Positions 42,051 to 61,158 of a DNA stretch of 64,000 bases are shown here, piece after piece; position 1 is the first letter of the stretch; each line of letters opens with the position of its first letter. Under the pieces are notes generated by a model that ran no database searches, was not told the origin of the DNA, and saw only the letters and a program-made list of their open reading frames with translations. The stretch lies in the NCBI RefSeq assembly GCF_037325665.1, contig NC_090260.1, positions 26,352,637 through 26,416,636 on the forward strand, written 5' to 3'. The translations under genes and the position numbers were made by a program. This DNA is from Littorina saxatilis. Taxonomy: Eukaryota; Mollusca; Gastropoda; Littorinimorpha; Littorinidae.

Positions 42051-43152
42051 ATTGCTCGATCTAGTCAGAGAGTTATAAATAGAAGGCGTGCCTCATGCGC
42101 AGACGTCATTTGACCTAGTTGACACAATGACTGCACTCGATTTAGTCTTCGTGTCCGGAATGAATCGAAACCAATACTTGATACTGACATTTCAAGTAGA
42201 TCAGTAAACAAGCGCAAGAACTTGCATACAACTAACTGATACCAACTACATAACTGAGACAAGCTTTGTGACTTGTATTTGTATCCTGGTTTGGAAAAAA
42301 AACCAGTATTCATGCGGCTGTATGTAATGTGTAGATGAGCCATTCACAGCGAAATCCAATACCAGGCCATACAAAACGTGTTTGTTATATACAATCTAAA
42401 GCGCTGAGGTCGTCCATTTTCGTTACCGTCTGCGTGCGTTTGTGTTGACAACGACAGACTGGGACGATAATCCGACGGGACCCAGCGCCAGTCGCCGCCT
42501 GTAAGTGTTTCTCTTTCGTGTTTTTTCAAATACATTTGTGATATTGTGCTTCATAAGCGAGTCTATAACACAATTAGCAGTGGGAAGGCGGATTAGTAAT
42601 ATTGATAAAAAGATCGGGATTCAAGTAACGATATACGGGACTTAGCTAGATTGGACATTTACGCCGGGTTATGGCTGCTTCGGCATTTGGGTCGTAGTAA
42701 TTTGTCGATTCTTAGAAAAGAGGATAGGCTGTATTAAGTGTGTAATGAGTGCTCATGCAAGTGAATTCAACCTCGCTTTCCGCAGTTCCGTGAATACAAT
42801 GATTTCCCATTGATTGTTTCAATGAAAACTGCTAACAATGTGTTAAGATTCTGCTTCAGATTGCACTTTCTAAACCGGCCTACCATTTTAGGGATTTCTG
42901 TCTTCTCCTCAGTTAGAGCATTGGTTTTATGACTCGTGGTGTTGAGGTGCTTTAACACTTGTTTCAACTTTATTCCCCACAAACATCAGCTTCATTTTTA
43001 AGCATATATGGAGACTTTAGTGTGATGTATGTTGACTTTTAAAATGTGCAACATGACGTGCATGAATGCTCTCTTGATTACGTTCATTGATACCTCCCTT
43101 CAAGGTAAAAGTATTCATTGCAAACACCATTTTTGTCATAATTTGTATATTA
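42051..43152. other. Distal duplicon 2 block, no gene
   Basis: It matches 12376-13140 and 14838-15440 of duplicon 1, with the hAT-like and Harbinger-like insertions missing here. Confidence 0.6.
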
Positions 43153-43645
43153 GGACTGGGTGGCCGAGTGGTAACGCACTTGCGCTCGGAAGCGAGAGGT
43201 TGCGAGTTCGACACTGGGTCAGGGCGTTAGCAATTTTTTTCCCCCTTTCCTAACCTAGGTGGTGTGTTCAAGGGCTAGTCTTTCGGATGAGACGAAAAAC
43301 CGAGGTCCCTTCGTGTACACTACATTGGGGTGTGCACGTTAAAGATCCCACGATTGACAAAAGGGTCTTTCCTGGCAAAATTGTATAGGCATAGATAAAA
43401 ATGTCCACCAAAATACCCGTGTGACTTGGAATAATAGGCCGTGAAAAGTAGGATATGCGCCGAAATGGCTGCGATCTGCTGGCCGATGTGAATGCGTGAC
43501 GTATTGTGTAAACAAAATTCCATCTCACACGGCATACATAAATCGCATAAAATAAAAAATAAAAAAAATAAAAAATAAAAAAATCCCTGCGCTTAGAACT
43601 GTACCCATGGAATACGCGCGATATAAGCCTCATATTGATTGATTA
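43153..43645 (+). mobile_element. tRNA-derived SINE, family 1, (ATTG)n tail
   Basis: The head GGACTGGGTGGCCGAGTGGT (A box) and GCGAGTTCGAC (B box) are followed by a body with ACGTTAAAGATCCCACGATT and GGAATAATAGGCCGTGAAAA. It ends GCGCGATATAAGCCTCATAT and (TGAT)n. A family member at 45135 shares the body but has a different head. Confidence 0.85.
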
Positions 43646-43837
43646 AATAATTTGCAAATGAAATGCCTTAACTTCTTTCTCTGTACACCATAGTGTGGAT
43701 CACTACTGATCTTTTACATGGGATAACACAAGCCCTCCACTTGTACACATACCAACATTCTTCTGCCTGACTGCTTTCTGTGCAGAATGGGACAATTTTG
43801 CTGAGTTATTTTGCGACTACAACCGAACCTGTCTATA

Positions 43838-43921
43838 TCAATCAATATCAATCAATATCAATCAATATGAGGCTTATATCGCGCGTATTCCGTGGGTACA
43901 GTTCTAAGCACAGGGATTTTT
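43838..43921 (-). mobile_element. SINE family 1 3' fragment, minus strand
   Basis: (ATCAAT)n, then ATGAGGCTTATATCGCGCGT and CCGTGGGTACAGTTCTAAGC, which is the inverse of the family 1 tail. It lies in opposite orientation to the element at 43153. Confidence 0.78.
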
Positions 43922-44120
43922 TTTAAATTTAATTTTTGTTTTAAATTTTGTTTATGTAATTCGGAAACCACAACAAAATCATCTTGAAGGAGGCGTGTAT
44001 CAATTTCCAGTCACCGTATTCTACGGACGTCCTGCCAATGACCTATATCCAACAAAATGTGCTACATTGCTATATGCAACACGCATGTTTCAATGACTGT
44101 ATTCAACTGGCGTACTTCCG

Positions 44121-44414
44121 GCACGGTTGGCCTAGTGGTAAGGCGTCCGCCCCGTGCTCGGGAGGTCGTGGGTTCGAACCCCGGCCGGGTCATACCTAAG
44201 ACTTTAAAATTGGCAATCTAGTGGCTGCTCCGCCTGGCGTCTGGCATAATGGGGTTAGTGCTAGGACTGGTTGGTCCGGTGTCAGAATAATGTGACTGGG
44301 TGAGACATGAAGCCTGTGTGGCGCACGTTATATGTCAAAGCAGCACCGCCCTGATATGGCCCTTCGTGGTCGGCTGGGCGTTAAGCAAACAAACAAACAA
44401 ACAAACAAACAAAC
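44121..44414 (+). mobile_element. tRNA-derived SINE, family 2, (AAAC)n tail, 12-bp target duplication
   Basis: The A box TGGCCTAGTGGTAAGGCG and B box GGTTCGAACCCCGG are followed by a body ending GTGGTCGGCTGGGCGTTAAG and (CAAA)n. AACTGGCGTACT flanks both sides. Duplicon 3 has the empty site at about 63348-63360. Confidence 0.9.
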
Positions 44415-44690
44415 TGGCGTACTGCGATATAATTATAACAAAACAGGCGTGTTCCGATAACTATATTCAATAGACAAGCGTACTCATTAATTACATTTCG
44501 AATGCATATTTCAATTACTCTGTCAACAGACGTACTGCACTAAACCTAATCAAAAGGCATACTTTACTAAATGTGTTTACATTCTATACACAATCAAGGG
44601 GCATACTGCGATAACAGTATCTTATGGGCATGTACACACCAAAAAGAGGCATACTGCGATAACAGTATATTATTGACGTGATGTGATTAT

Positions 44691-45011
44691 GTTTGTACGT
44701 GTATGACCGTTTTTACCCCGCCATTCAGGCAGCATACGCCGATATCGAGGGAGGCATGCTGGGTATTTTCGTGTTTCTATAACCCACCGAACTCTGACAT
44801 GGATTACAGGATCTGTTCCGTGCGCACTTGGTCTTGTGATTGCGTGTACACACGAAGGGGGTTAAGTCACTAGCAGGTCTGCAGATGAGTTGACCTGGGA
44901 GATCGGAAAATTCTCCATTCGTAACCCACTTAGCGGCAGCGACCGGGATTCGAACTCACGACCTACCAATTAGGAGGCCGACGTCTTACCACCACACCAC
45001 TGCGCCCGTTA
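44691..45011 (-). mobile_element. tRNA-derived SINE, family 3, minus strand
   Basis: On the minus strand it has GGGCGCAGTGGTGTGGTGGT, then GTGAGTTCGAATCCCGG (B box). Its body contains GGGTTATAGAAACACGAAAA and TGGCGGGGTAAAAACGGTCA. That central body is, from memory, widespread in molluscs. Confidence 0.82.
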
Positions 45012-45134
45012 TCCTGAGCGATACCAATTTTACCAGGCATTTTCTGCTCTATATCAATTAGTTAGTTAGTTAGTTAGCTGTTGCTTTTTGGGTCCAGCGG
45101 ACCATTTAGGCCAAATCAGGACCCTCTTTGCCGG

Positions 45135-45548
45135 GGCGGGGATATAGCTCAGTTGGTAGCGCGCTGGATTTGTATTCAGTTGGCCGCTGTCAGCGTGAGT
45201 TCGATCCCAGGTTCGGCGGAAATTTATTTCAGAGTCAAATTTGTGTGCAGACTCTCTTCGGTGTCCGAACTCCCCCCCGTGTACACTACATTGGGTGTGC
45301 ACGTTAAAGATCCCACGATTGACAAAAGGGTCTTTCCTGGCAAAAATTGCTTAGGCACAGTTAATAATTGTCTACCTATACCCGTGTGACTTGGAATAAT
45401 AGGCCGTGAAAGGTAAATATGCGCCGAAATGGCTGCAATTACTGGCCGTATAAAATTTCATCTCACACGGCATCACTGCAGAGCGCCTAGAACTGTACCC
45501 ACGGAATATGCGCGATATAAGCCTCATTGATTGATTGATTGATTGATA
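45135..45548 (+). mobile_element. tRNA-derived SINE, family 1 body with a second head type
   Basis: The head GATATAGCTCAGTTGGTAGC (A box) and GAGTTCGATCCCAGG (B box) are followed by the family 1 body and (TTGA)n tail. It ends about 155 bp before the ATG of copy 3. Confidence 0.85.
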
Positions 45549-45704
45549 TATCAATTGCTATACAGTTCCTAGATTACCAATGACCATAGCAACCTTTGCG
45601 ATAAATATATCTATCCATCTGTCTGTCTGTCGGTCTGTATGTCTGTCTGCCAATCAATCTAACTATTACTTATTGCTTTCCTGTGTCCACAGCTGGCATT
45701 CAAC

Positions 45705-51933
<6,229 letters not shown>

Positions 51934-51939
51934 GATTAT

Positions 51940-52075
51940 CACACCTCATATCCAACACTAGACCCCATTATGTGTGGTAAAGATAAGTAGTATTACAACA
52001 CCTCATATCCAACACTATACCCCATTACGTATGGTAAAGATGAGTAGAATTACCACACCTGATATCCAAGACTGG
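51940..52075 (+). repeat. 57-bp tandem repeat in the copy 3 3' UTR, ~3 units
   Basis: Units with ATAAGTAGTATTACAACACC and TATCCAACACTATACCCCAT. The open +1 frame relative to the stop seen in copy 2 is also present here (51974-52159). Confidence 0.9.
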
Positions 52076-52620
52076 ACCTCATGCAACATTGCCAACACTG
52101 GAAGATTATGGAAGGTAAATGGTGCTCTTATGGGAGGGAGTTTGACAGGGGACATGTGACATTCAGAAACTGCTCAATCCTTTGTAGTCGAAATTTGATA
52201 TGCCGAGGGATCCTTTTCGGTGGGATCTTGACAAGGGATCGACTGTTGAACCCTTTATAGCCAAATATTTGAGATGACGACGATTGAAAGGATTTTGACA
52301 GGGTTCCTTAGATGTGCTATAGATAAAACGGCTGAATTCTGAAGAGATCAACGTTCCATAGGAACCGTCTTCTTCTGAGATAAGAGGGGACTTACTAGTT
52401 GGATGGATTTTGACAGAGGACGTGTGCCATTTGTAAAACTGCTGAATCCTTTGTAGCCAAACCCTAAAAATAATGTTGTGGGTTTCAATGATCTAGCAAA
52501 AGGTCATTTGGTGGCCGACATTAAGTTTAAAACCATAACGAAAACGGAAACTTGTGCAAAGAATCACCATGAAGAGTTTTCATTTATTTTCAGGATATTA
52601 CACACAAAGAATGAAAAGTT
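52076..52620. repeat. Duplicon 3 proximal block
   Basis: The same ~90-bp degenerate repeats as 32560-33060. No gene. Confidence 0.6.
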
Positions 52621-52625
52621 AAAGT

Positions 52626-53185
52626 TGTATATGTCGTGCCGAATTCACGGAATTGCCGAATTCGCGGAATCGGCAACATTTTTGCCCATTTCGCGTAATC
52701 GGCAAAACGCTGCCCATTACGTGAAATCGGCAGCGTTTTGCCGAAAATGCGGAAAGGCTTCTAAAATTTGCCCATTTTGCAAAAGCGACAGCCAATCTGT
52801 TACTTTTTGTGTCACCAGAACATTGCATTAACATTGCTTTACCTCCCTACTATGTTTTGTATGGTCTATGTTGGTCTGTGTCGAGCATAACTCCGGAAAT
52901 GCACGAAAACTACACTTTCTGCAATAACTTGCCATAACTTATCGATTATTGCAATATCTATCCATTCGAGTATCTAGTTGTCTAAGTGTGATCATATCCC
53001 AGGCATTTGAGAACTTTGAACTCAAAACGTCTGCCGATTTCGCAAAATGGAAGCCTTTACGCGATTTCGGCAAAACGCTGCCGATTTCACGTATTGGGCA
53101 GCGTTTTGCCGATTACGCGAAATGGGCAAAAATGTTGCCCATTACGCGGAATCGGCAATTACGTGAATTCGGCATGACATATACA
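52626..53185. mobile_element. Foldback element of nested palindromes (CGGCAAAACGCTGCC)
   Basis: Arms of about 150 bp (52626-~52780 and ~53030-53185) are inverted copies starting TATATGTCxTGCCGAATTCA. Inside each arm CGGCAAAACGCTGCC and its inverse GGCAGCGTTTTGCCG form a smaller palindrome. Only in duplicon 3. It has no transposase. Confidence 0.85.
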
Positions 53186-53189
53186 TTAA

Positions 53190-55744
53190 ATTGAAACAAC
53201 ATGACACGAGTGCTTGTGGATCTAGAACTTGCTGGAATTTTACAGCTAGATATACACCGCCAGAAGTTTTAACCATGCAAATCTGCCACCTTCGTGGTGC
53301 TGGAATCGCCTCTGACGGCTTGGTTCAAAACATTTTTGCAAACAAGTAGTTGAAAAGGTTGACGAAAGTCGACATCGGCTGTTGCCATTTGGTTATCGCC
53401 CACTGGTTGCCGCCAGCTAGGCTGCTGTTTGTGTGAAAACAGTATTCAAGAGATTGAGGATAACCAAGGTAACTAGGATGTCATGGATAAACAAGAACCA
53501 CATAGAATGTCAGATGAAAGTTGTGTGGGTTTCTTTTGGGCTATAATGGACAGGTGGTCGTTATCAAAAGGTAGTCGCCAGGGCAGGTTGAACTGTATTT
53601 TACTGTATAAATATTGCTACAACACACCCAACAGACCTCATGTATGTATGGCACACATTCTTTGTCAAAGCCCTTCCCACAACAATGCGGTGCATATGTG
53701 CACATATTGCTGATCTGAACATTTCACATGTAAATAAATAGAAAACAAAAACGAAAATATATCGCACAAATAACCACCTTTTTTCTGGTAAAAATATCCA
53801 TTAATAATATGGACAACTTTTGGAGAAGAAAGATAACCATGAGTTAAAAAACAAATTGTATGTTAATGGTTTGATTGTTACGATGTATGATCCAAAAAAT
53901 AGACCAAACATATGTCCTTTCGTTCGAAATAAAAAGGAGAAATGAAAGTTACAATACAAAAACAAAAAATCTTTTTGTTCTAAATAATAAAAGTATTCAA
54001 GGTTTGATTAAATGCACCTGTATTCAATGCTATAGCTATGGGTATTTACTTGTGTGCTGCAGCATTCTACCGTGTGTAAATGACTGTTTATCATCTGTTA
54101 ATTACGCACATTACTTAATTTCGCATTGTTTTCTTCAGCAAGACATATTTTGCTTACGTCATTTTGAGTTCATGTTTCTATTGCGTTATACCTTTACATG
54201 TTTGTATTCTACGCTCTGTCATCTGATAGATGATGACTTGCACAGTCGTCTTACTGTGCGTTTATTGTTGTGTGTGTGTGTCTTTATTATGTAGTGTACG
54301 ACCGTAGTACCCTATTTGTACCGAGTGCTAAATGTAAAAAGAGGATTCTATTACCTTTGTAAAATACATTTTTTACAATCATGATAAAAAATAAATCTCT
54401 GGGAAGAGATAAACGCTGTACTTTGCCCTTTGAATTTCGTCAAGATGATTGCCTCCCCTTGACCGGACGATTTTCTTAGTATTGGTGTAATTGCTTTACT
54501 TTGTATGTCATGATTTTTATTGAAATGTTTGACAACATTCTTTCGGCAGTCAAGGGTTCCATTGGTCACAGTACGTAGGCGTGTAAAAGTAGAAAAAAAA
54601 GGAAGGAAAAAAAGAACTGTAATATGAAACAAGTGAACTGTATTTGTAAGGTCCTTTGGGGATGTATCTCATTTCTCCTGACATGGCCATACTGCAAAGA
54701 TTGTGTGTTTCTTATTGGGTTTTTTTCACAGTGTGAAATGACAACAAGTTTTAAGTCATAGTAAAGGTAAATGTTAATGATCTTCAAACTGAATGTTGAC
54801 AATCAACAGGAAGGCGATTCATTATCACAGAACAAAGAGACTGTTTTGTGTGTGTGAGTTTAAATAGTTATGTTTGGGTATTGTTGATATTTCGCTTTGA
54901 TTTTTGTTGTACTCGCTCATGTGTTGTAATCTGTTTTTAATATTGGTGTTGTAAATAGGCATATATTTTGTAATAATTGTGGATTTATAATTATAGAAAC
55001 AATATGCACTACCTGTTTATGCAATTGATGATATTTGTCAAACTGATAATGAAGACTTGCTGGGCGTTGGAATAATGTACCAATGTATTTTGATTTTGAT
55101 TTTGTTGCTAATTTTTTGTGTTTAAATTTTAATTTTAACTTTTAAGAAAAAAAAGGAGAAATTCGAATTGATGGGGCTACTTATTTGGATTCCCTTAATT
55201 GATAGCTCGCAGGACAGAAATTTAAAAAAATGTCAATGCTGATTTTGCGACCAGCTTGGTGATGCTAACATGGTGTTTATAAAGGGGGACATGTGCCAGC
55301 CAAAAACGACCACTGGATCCTTTGTAGCCAAACCTCTGGGATGCCAAGGTGTGTTTTTATGGCCAAAGAAAAGCTCATTGGACTGTCCACTTCGAGTTTA
55401 AACCCCTAGCAAAATTCACAATTCCTGAAATCTCAATAAACTATTCTCATGGAAATTATCTTGGCTTATTGCAAGTGTCAGTGGTTTCTAACATTTCAAT
55501 TTTCTGGATACTACACACAGACTGAGCTAATTTCTATGCAAAGATCACATTTTATTCACCAATTTAAAACAACCAGACACTTGTTATTGACCAATCGATG
55601 TGCGCAAATGAGTCGACATCGGCTGTTGCCATTCTGTTATCGCCCACTGGTTGTCGCCAGCTAGGCTGCTGTTTGTGTGAAAACAGTATTCAAGAGATTG
55701 AGGATAACTGAGGCAACTTGGATGTCATGGATAAACAACGATCA
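53190..55744. other. Noncoding middle of duplicon 3
   Basis: It matches 3250-6310 with both unit A copies (53340-53500, 55610-55740). At 55740 it jumps straight to the satellite array, so the equivalent of about 6310-8700 is missing here. Confidence 0.6.
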
Positions 55745-58700
55745 AATATATTTGTTGTAAAGTTTGCATGTAAATAGCTAACATAAAACCAGAAACGGCT
55801 TGAAGATTTGAATAATACCATACAAAACAAACAAGTCGCGTAAGGCGAAAATACAACATTTAGACAAGGTGTCGAACTCAGAGAATGAAACTTAACGCAA
55901 TGCAATTTTTCAGCAAGACCGTATACTCGTAGCATCGTCAGTCCACCGCTCGTGGCAAAGGCAGTGAAATTGACAAGAAGAGCGGGGTAGTAGTTGCGCT
56001 GAGAAGGAGAGCACGCTTTTCTGTACCTCTCTTCGTTTTAACTTTCTGAGCGTGTTTTTAATCCAAACATATCATATCTATATGTTTTTGGAATCACGAA
56101 CCGACAAGGAATAAGATGAAAGTGTTTTTAAATTGATTTCAAAAATTTAATTTTGATCATAATGTTTATATATTTTAATTTTCAGAGCTTGTTTTTAATC
56201 CAAATATAACATATTTATATGTTTTTGGAATTAGGAAATGATGAAGAATAAGATGAACGTAAATTTGGATCGTTTTATAAAAAATGTTTTTTTTACAATT
56301 TTCAGATTTTTAATGACCAAAGTCATTAATTAATTTTTAAACCACCAAGCTAAAATGCAATACCGAAGTTAGGCCTTCGTCGAAGATTGCTTGGCCAAAA
56401 TTTCAATCAATTTGATTAAAAAATGAGGGTGTGACAGTGCCGCCTCAACTTTTACAAAAAGCCGGATATGACGTCATCAAAGACATTTATCGAAAAAAAT
56501 GAAAAAAACGTCCGGGGATATCATTCCCAGGAACTCTCATGTAACATTTCATAAAGATCGGTCCAGTAGTTTAGTCTGAATCGCTCTATACACACACACG
56601 CACAGACAGACACACACACACACACACACATACACCACGACCCTCGTCTCGATTCCCCCCTCTATGTTAAAACATTTAGTCATAACTTGACTAAATGTAA
56701 AAACGTGTACCATTTTGACGTGCTTCGGCTCTGATGTAAAATATCTGTGTTGTACGAATAGATTGTATGTTAATAAGTAACGTAAAACCAGAAAAGGCTT
56801 AAATATTGGAACAATATCAGACTTAAAAAAATAATGCCAATCACGTTTTTATGCTTTGTATCTACTGTGTAGTATCTTTGTTGTAAAAAATGTGCTTGTA
56901 AATAGCTAACATAAATCCAGAAATGGTTTGAAGATTGAAATAATACCAGATATAGCAGAAACTTTCATTTTTTTATTTTGCGTGCTTTTGCGTTTTGTGA
57001 AGTGTCTGTTGTACAAGTATGTATGTTAATAGCTTATATGAATTAGAAACGGCTGAAAGATTGGAATAAATCATAATACCAGGCATAGCAGATACTTTTT
57101 CTCACTTTGGCGCGCTATGTCTTTTTGTGTGAAGTGTCTCTGTTGTACAAGTATGTATGTTAATATAGCTTATATCAATAAGAAACGGCTTGAAAATTGG
57201 AATATATTATCAGACATAGCAGATACTTTATTTCACTTTGACGTGCTTTTCCTTTATGTGTGAAGTGTCTGTGTTGTACACGTATTTATATTAATAGCTA
57301 ACATTAATTAGACACGGCGTGAAGATTGGAATATAAGACCAGACATAGCAGATACTTTTTATAACTTTGTCTTGCTTTGTGACTTATGTGTAGTATCTGC
57401 ATCGTAAATGTACCTATGTAAAACAAAAACGACCACATAACCAGAAACGACTTGAAGATATCAATAATTCAAGACATGACAGATATTGTTCATACTGTTG
57501 TCGTAATTTTCTGTTATATATAGTTTGTTTGTTGTAAATGTATGTATGGAAAATAACATCGGTTTGAAGATTAGAATGATACCAGACATAGCAGATAATC
57601 TCCATCACTTAATTTTCCTTTGCGTCTTATGTCCAGCGTCTATATTGGAGGACCATTTATGTAAAACTGTAGCTACATCATAATCAAGAACTTCTTGAAC
57701 ATTAGAATAATACTAGGCAAAGCAGATAATGCCAATTGGTTTGTCGTGCATTGTATATTTTGTGTAGTATCTTTGTTGTAAAAGTTTGCATGTAAATAGG
57801 TAACTTAAAACCAGAAACGGCTTGAAGATTTGAATAATACCATACAAAGCAAAAACTGTTTATCTCTTTGACATGCTTCCGCTCTTGTGTGAAATGTCTG
57901 TGTAGTACGGGAAGTGTGTATGTTAATAGCTAACGTAAAATGGGAAAATAATGTTAATCACTTTTTCATGCCTTGTATCTTCTGTGTAGTATCTTTGTTG
58001 TAAAAATGTGCATGTAAATAGCAAACATAAAGCCAGAAACGGCTTGGATATTGGAATATAATACCAGAAAGAGCAGATACTTTTATTTTAATTTGGCGTG
58101 TTTTTTTGTTAATAGCTCAAATTTGTAAGAAAAGGCTTAAAGATTGGAATACAATACCAGACATAGCAGATACCTTATTTCACTTTGACATATGTTTTTT
58201 TCATTTTTTTGTCGTACAACGTATGTTATATATAGTTCCTTTGTTGTTAATAAATGAATGGAAAACAAAATTGGTTTGAAGAATAGAATGATACCAGACA
58301 TGGAAAATAATACCCATCACTTTATCGTCCTTTGCATCTTATGTCCAGTGTCTGTATTGTAGAACCATTTGCGTAAAACTTTAGCTAGATCATAACCAAA
58401 AACTTGAACTTTGGAATAATACCAGACATAGCAGATAATTCCAATTATACTTTCTCGTGTTTTGTATCTTTTTTGTAGTATCCTTGTTCTAAAATATAAT
58501 GTATGCAAATAGACTCATAGGTAACGTAAAACCAGAAACCAGAGTCGGCTTAAATATTTGAATAATACCAGACATAGCATATTCTTTTCTTCACTTTGAC
58601 GTGCTTCGGCTCTTTTGTGTAGTGATTATAATATAAAAGTATAAACGTAAAAAGCTACCACCCAGAAATGGCTTGACATTTTTAATACTGCCAGATATAG

Positions 58701-58850
58701 CAGATAACGCTCATCACTTTGTCCGGCTTTGGTTTTTATGTGTATATGTATATATATATATATAAAGTCTGTGTCGAAAAACAATTTGTATATAAAAAGC
58801 TACCACAAAACAACAAACGGTTTGAAGACTCGAATATAACTATTCACCCA
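55745..58850. repeat. ~130-bp satellite-like array (duplicon 3)
   Basis: More diverged units than in duplicons 1 and 2, with the same anchors ACCAGACATAGCAGATA and GAAACGGCTTGAAGATT. Interrupted by an ~880-bp element at 55830-56703. Confidence 0.8.
55830..56703 (+). mobile_element. ~880-bp non-autonomous repeat, copy IV
   Basis: The same family as 25432-28435. It starts AACAAGTCGCGTAAGGCG and ends with a hairpin and CTAAATGTAAAA. Duplicons 1 and 2 show the uninterrupted site (accatacaaagctttgacg). An ACCAT on each side may be the duplicated target, but the junction is untidy. Confidence 0.87.
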
Positions 58851-59817
58851 TGTGGGTTATTCTCCAGAGCTGGGTACCATTTTGTGACATTCATTTTCAG
58901 TCCTTTAAATGATTATAACGTATATTAAATGGCAACTAGAATGTATTCTCTTTACTTTTTTCAGTAATACTCCAGTTAGATAATGTTACGGACATGCACG
59001 AAAAAACATAGTAGATATTTTTGTATTCTTTTTTTTATTAATTGTTAGTGTTCAAATCCATGTCACAACTTTTGGTTTCCGTGTTAAGAAGTTAACGTAC
59101 TTTGAAACCCTTGTAATTTACTGAACGGAACGTAGACACACACAATGTATAAGTATTTCTAAATATATTTCTGCAGGCCAAGAATAAATATGGAACCAGT
59201 AATTGTTATTGAAATCAGTATGTATGGTTAAAATGTCTCACTTAAGTAAAGAAATGTCAAATTCGTAAAATGGTTTTCCCTGATACACAGCTCTGAAGAA
59301 TAACGCATACGTATATACATATATGTTATCACTTTTTTTTTACCTGCTTCTCTTATGTGTCGTGTCTGTGTTGAAAAAGCGTACACGTATAAAAAGCTAA
59401 AAAAAAATCAGAAACGGATGGAAGATTGGAATAGTTTCAGTCTTAGCAGTTGTTAATGTACTATTAATATAATGATAATGATATTTTGATTGCCCAACTC
59501 TCACGAAAGTTCCAGGCGCATCACACTTCTCAAAGAAATATTTAACAGAAAATACATAAACCAATAAAAGAGATTGCGGTTCCATCATAAAATCATACAT
59601 CTCTAGACGCAGCTGGGATTTTGTTGTTGTTATAATGTTGAAGTAACATTTTTAGTTTAAAATAGACAGAAGGCAATCTGCATCCATGATCTGAGCAGAA
59701 CTTGAAACTGTTTTTAGTAACTGAAACTGAATGTTTTTAATTTAGAAAACTGTCCGTGTTGTAGAAAAAGAATCTGACAGTCAAAATAAACGGTTTCTGA
59801 TTTGTTGGCATTGTGAG

Positions 59818-59828
<11 letters not shown>
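58851..59828. other. Distal block of duplicon 3
   Basis: From about 59300 on it is nearly identical to 11080-11640 of duplicon 1. No gene seen. Confidence 0.55.
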
Positions 59829-59888
<60 letters not shown>

Positions 59889-60207
59889 TGGTGTGTGTGT
59901 GTGTATGTGTGGGTGTATGTGTGTGTGTGTGTGTGTGGGTGGGCGTGTGTGTGTGTGGGTGGTCGTGTGTGTGTGTGTGTGTGAGTGTGTGTGTGTGTGT
60001 GCACCCTACAATAAATGTGTTCAAGTACGAGATCTCGCCATACGTTGGCCCTCCTAATCGTGTTGCATGAGGCGAAATCGATACGGTGTGTGCATTGATT
60101 TTGCAATCATTCTACCTGCTATATCAGAAATAGCTCAGAGGAAAGAAAACAGACACACACACTCACACGCACGCACACGCGCGCGCGCGCACGCACACAT
60201 GCACATG

Positions 60208-60238
<31 letters not shown>
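59829..60238. repeat. (TG)n, spacer, (CA)n in duplicon 3
   Basis: (TG)n to 60000, the conserved spacer, then (CA)/(CG) 60154-60238. Confidence 0.92.
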
Positions 60239-60240
<2 letters not shown>

Positions 60241-60249
60241 CGATGCAAC

Positions 60250-60355
60250 TCCCACGTAATCTCGTGGTTCGCACGAGCGTAGTTTTACGTGTATAGCCAT
60301 TGCCCTCTGATCCTACCACACGCAAGGCCGATGTCTTAACCACTGGGCCATCGGC
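60250..60355 (-). mobile_element. tRNA-derived SINE fragment (shared with duplicon 1)
   Basis: Minus strand GCCCAGTGGTTAAGACATCG, then TTACGCTCGTGCGAACC-like end. The counterpart of 12285-12375. Confidence 0.6.
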
Positions 60356-60360
60356 ATTGC

Positions 60361-61068
60361 TCGATCTAGTCAGAGATGTTATGAATAGACGCAGACGTCA
60401 TTTGACCTAGTTGACACAATGACTGCACTCGATTTAGTCCTCATGTCGGGAAAGAATCGAAACCGACACTTGATACTGACACCAAGAGTAGGCCAGCAAA
60501 CAAGCCCATGCAAGAGCAACTAAATGATAACAACTACATAACTGAGACAAGCTTTGTGACTGGTTATTTGTATCCTGGTTTGGAAAAGAAAAAAAAACAG
60601 TATTCATGCGGCTGTATGTAATGTGTTGCTGAGCCATTCACAGCGAAATCCAATGTCAGGCCAGAAAAAAACCGTGTGTGTTATGCATAATACAATCTAC
60701 AGCGCTGAGGTCGTTCTGTTTGGCTACCGTCTGCGTGCTAGTTTCTCAGGTTTGTGTTGACAACAGCAGACTGGGACGATAATCCGAAGGGACCCAGCGC
60801 CATTCGCTGCCTGTAAGTGTTTTTGTTTCGTGTTTTGTCATATATACATTTGTGATATTGTGCCTCAGAAGCGAGTCTATAACACAATTAACATTGGGAA
60901 GGTGGAATAGCAATATTGATACAAAGATCGGGATTCGAGTAAAGACATACGGGACTGAGCTACGGTAGACATTTACGCCGAGTTGTGGCTGCTTCCACAT
61001 TTCATTTGGGTCGTAATTTGTCGATTCTGAAAAAAGAGGATAGGCTGTATTAAGTGTGTATATGTACG
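60361..61068. other. Distal duplicon 3 block, no gene
   Basis: It matches 12376-13140 and 42050-42740. Confidence 0.6.
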
Positions 61069-61077
61069 TGTGCGCGC

Positions 61078-61158
<81 letters not shown>

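Noticed and set aside
43153-45222. tRNA genes suggested by clear A and B boxes
   Set aside because: Each is followed by a SINE body and a simple-repeat tail, and the cloverleaf is imperfect; they are SINE heads rather than working tRNAs.
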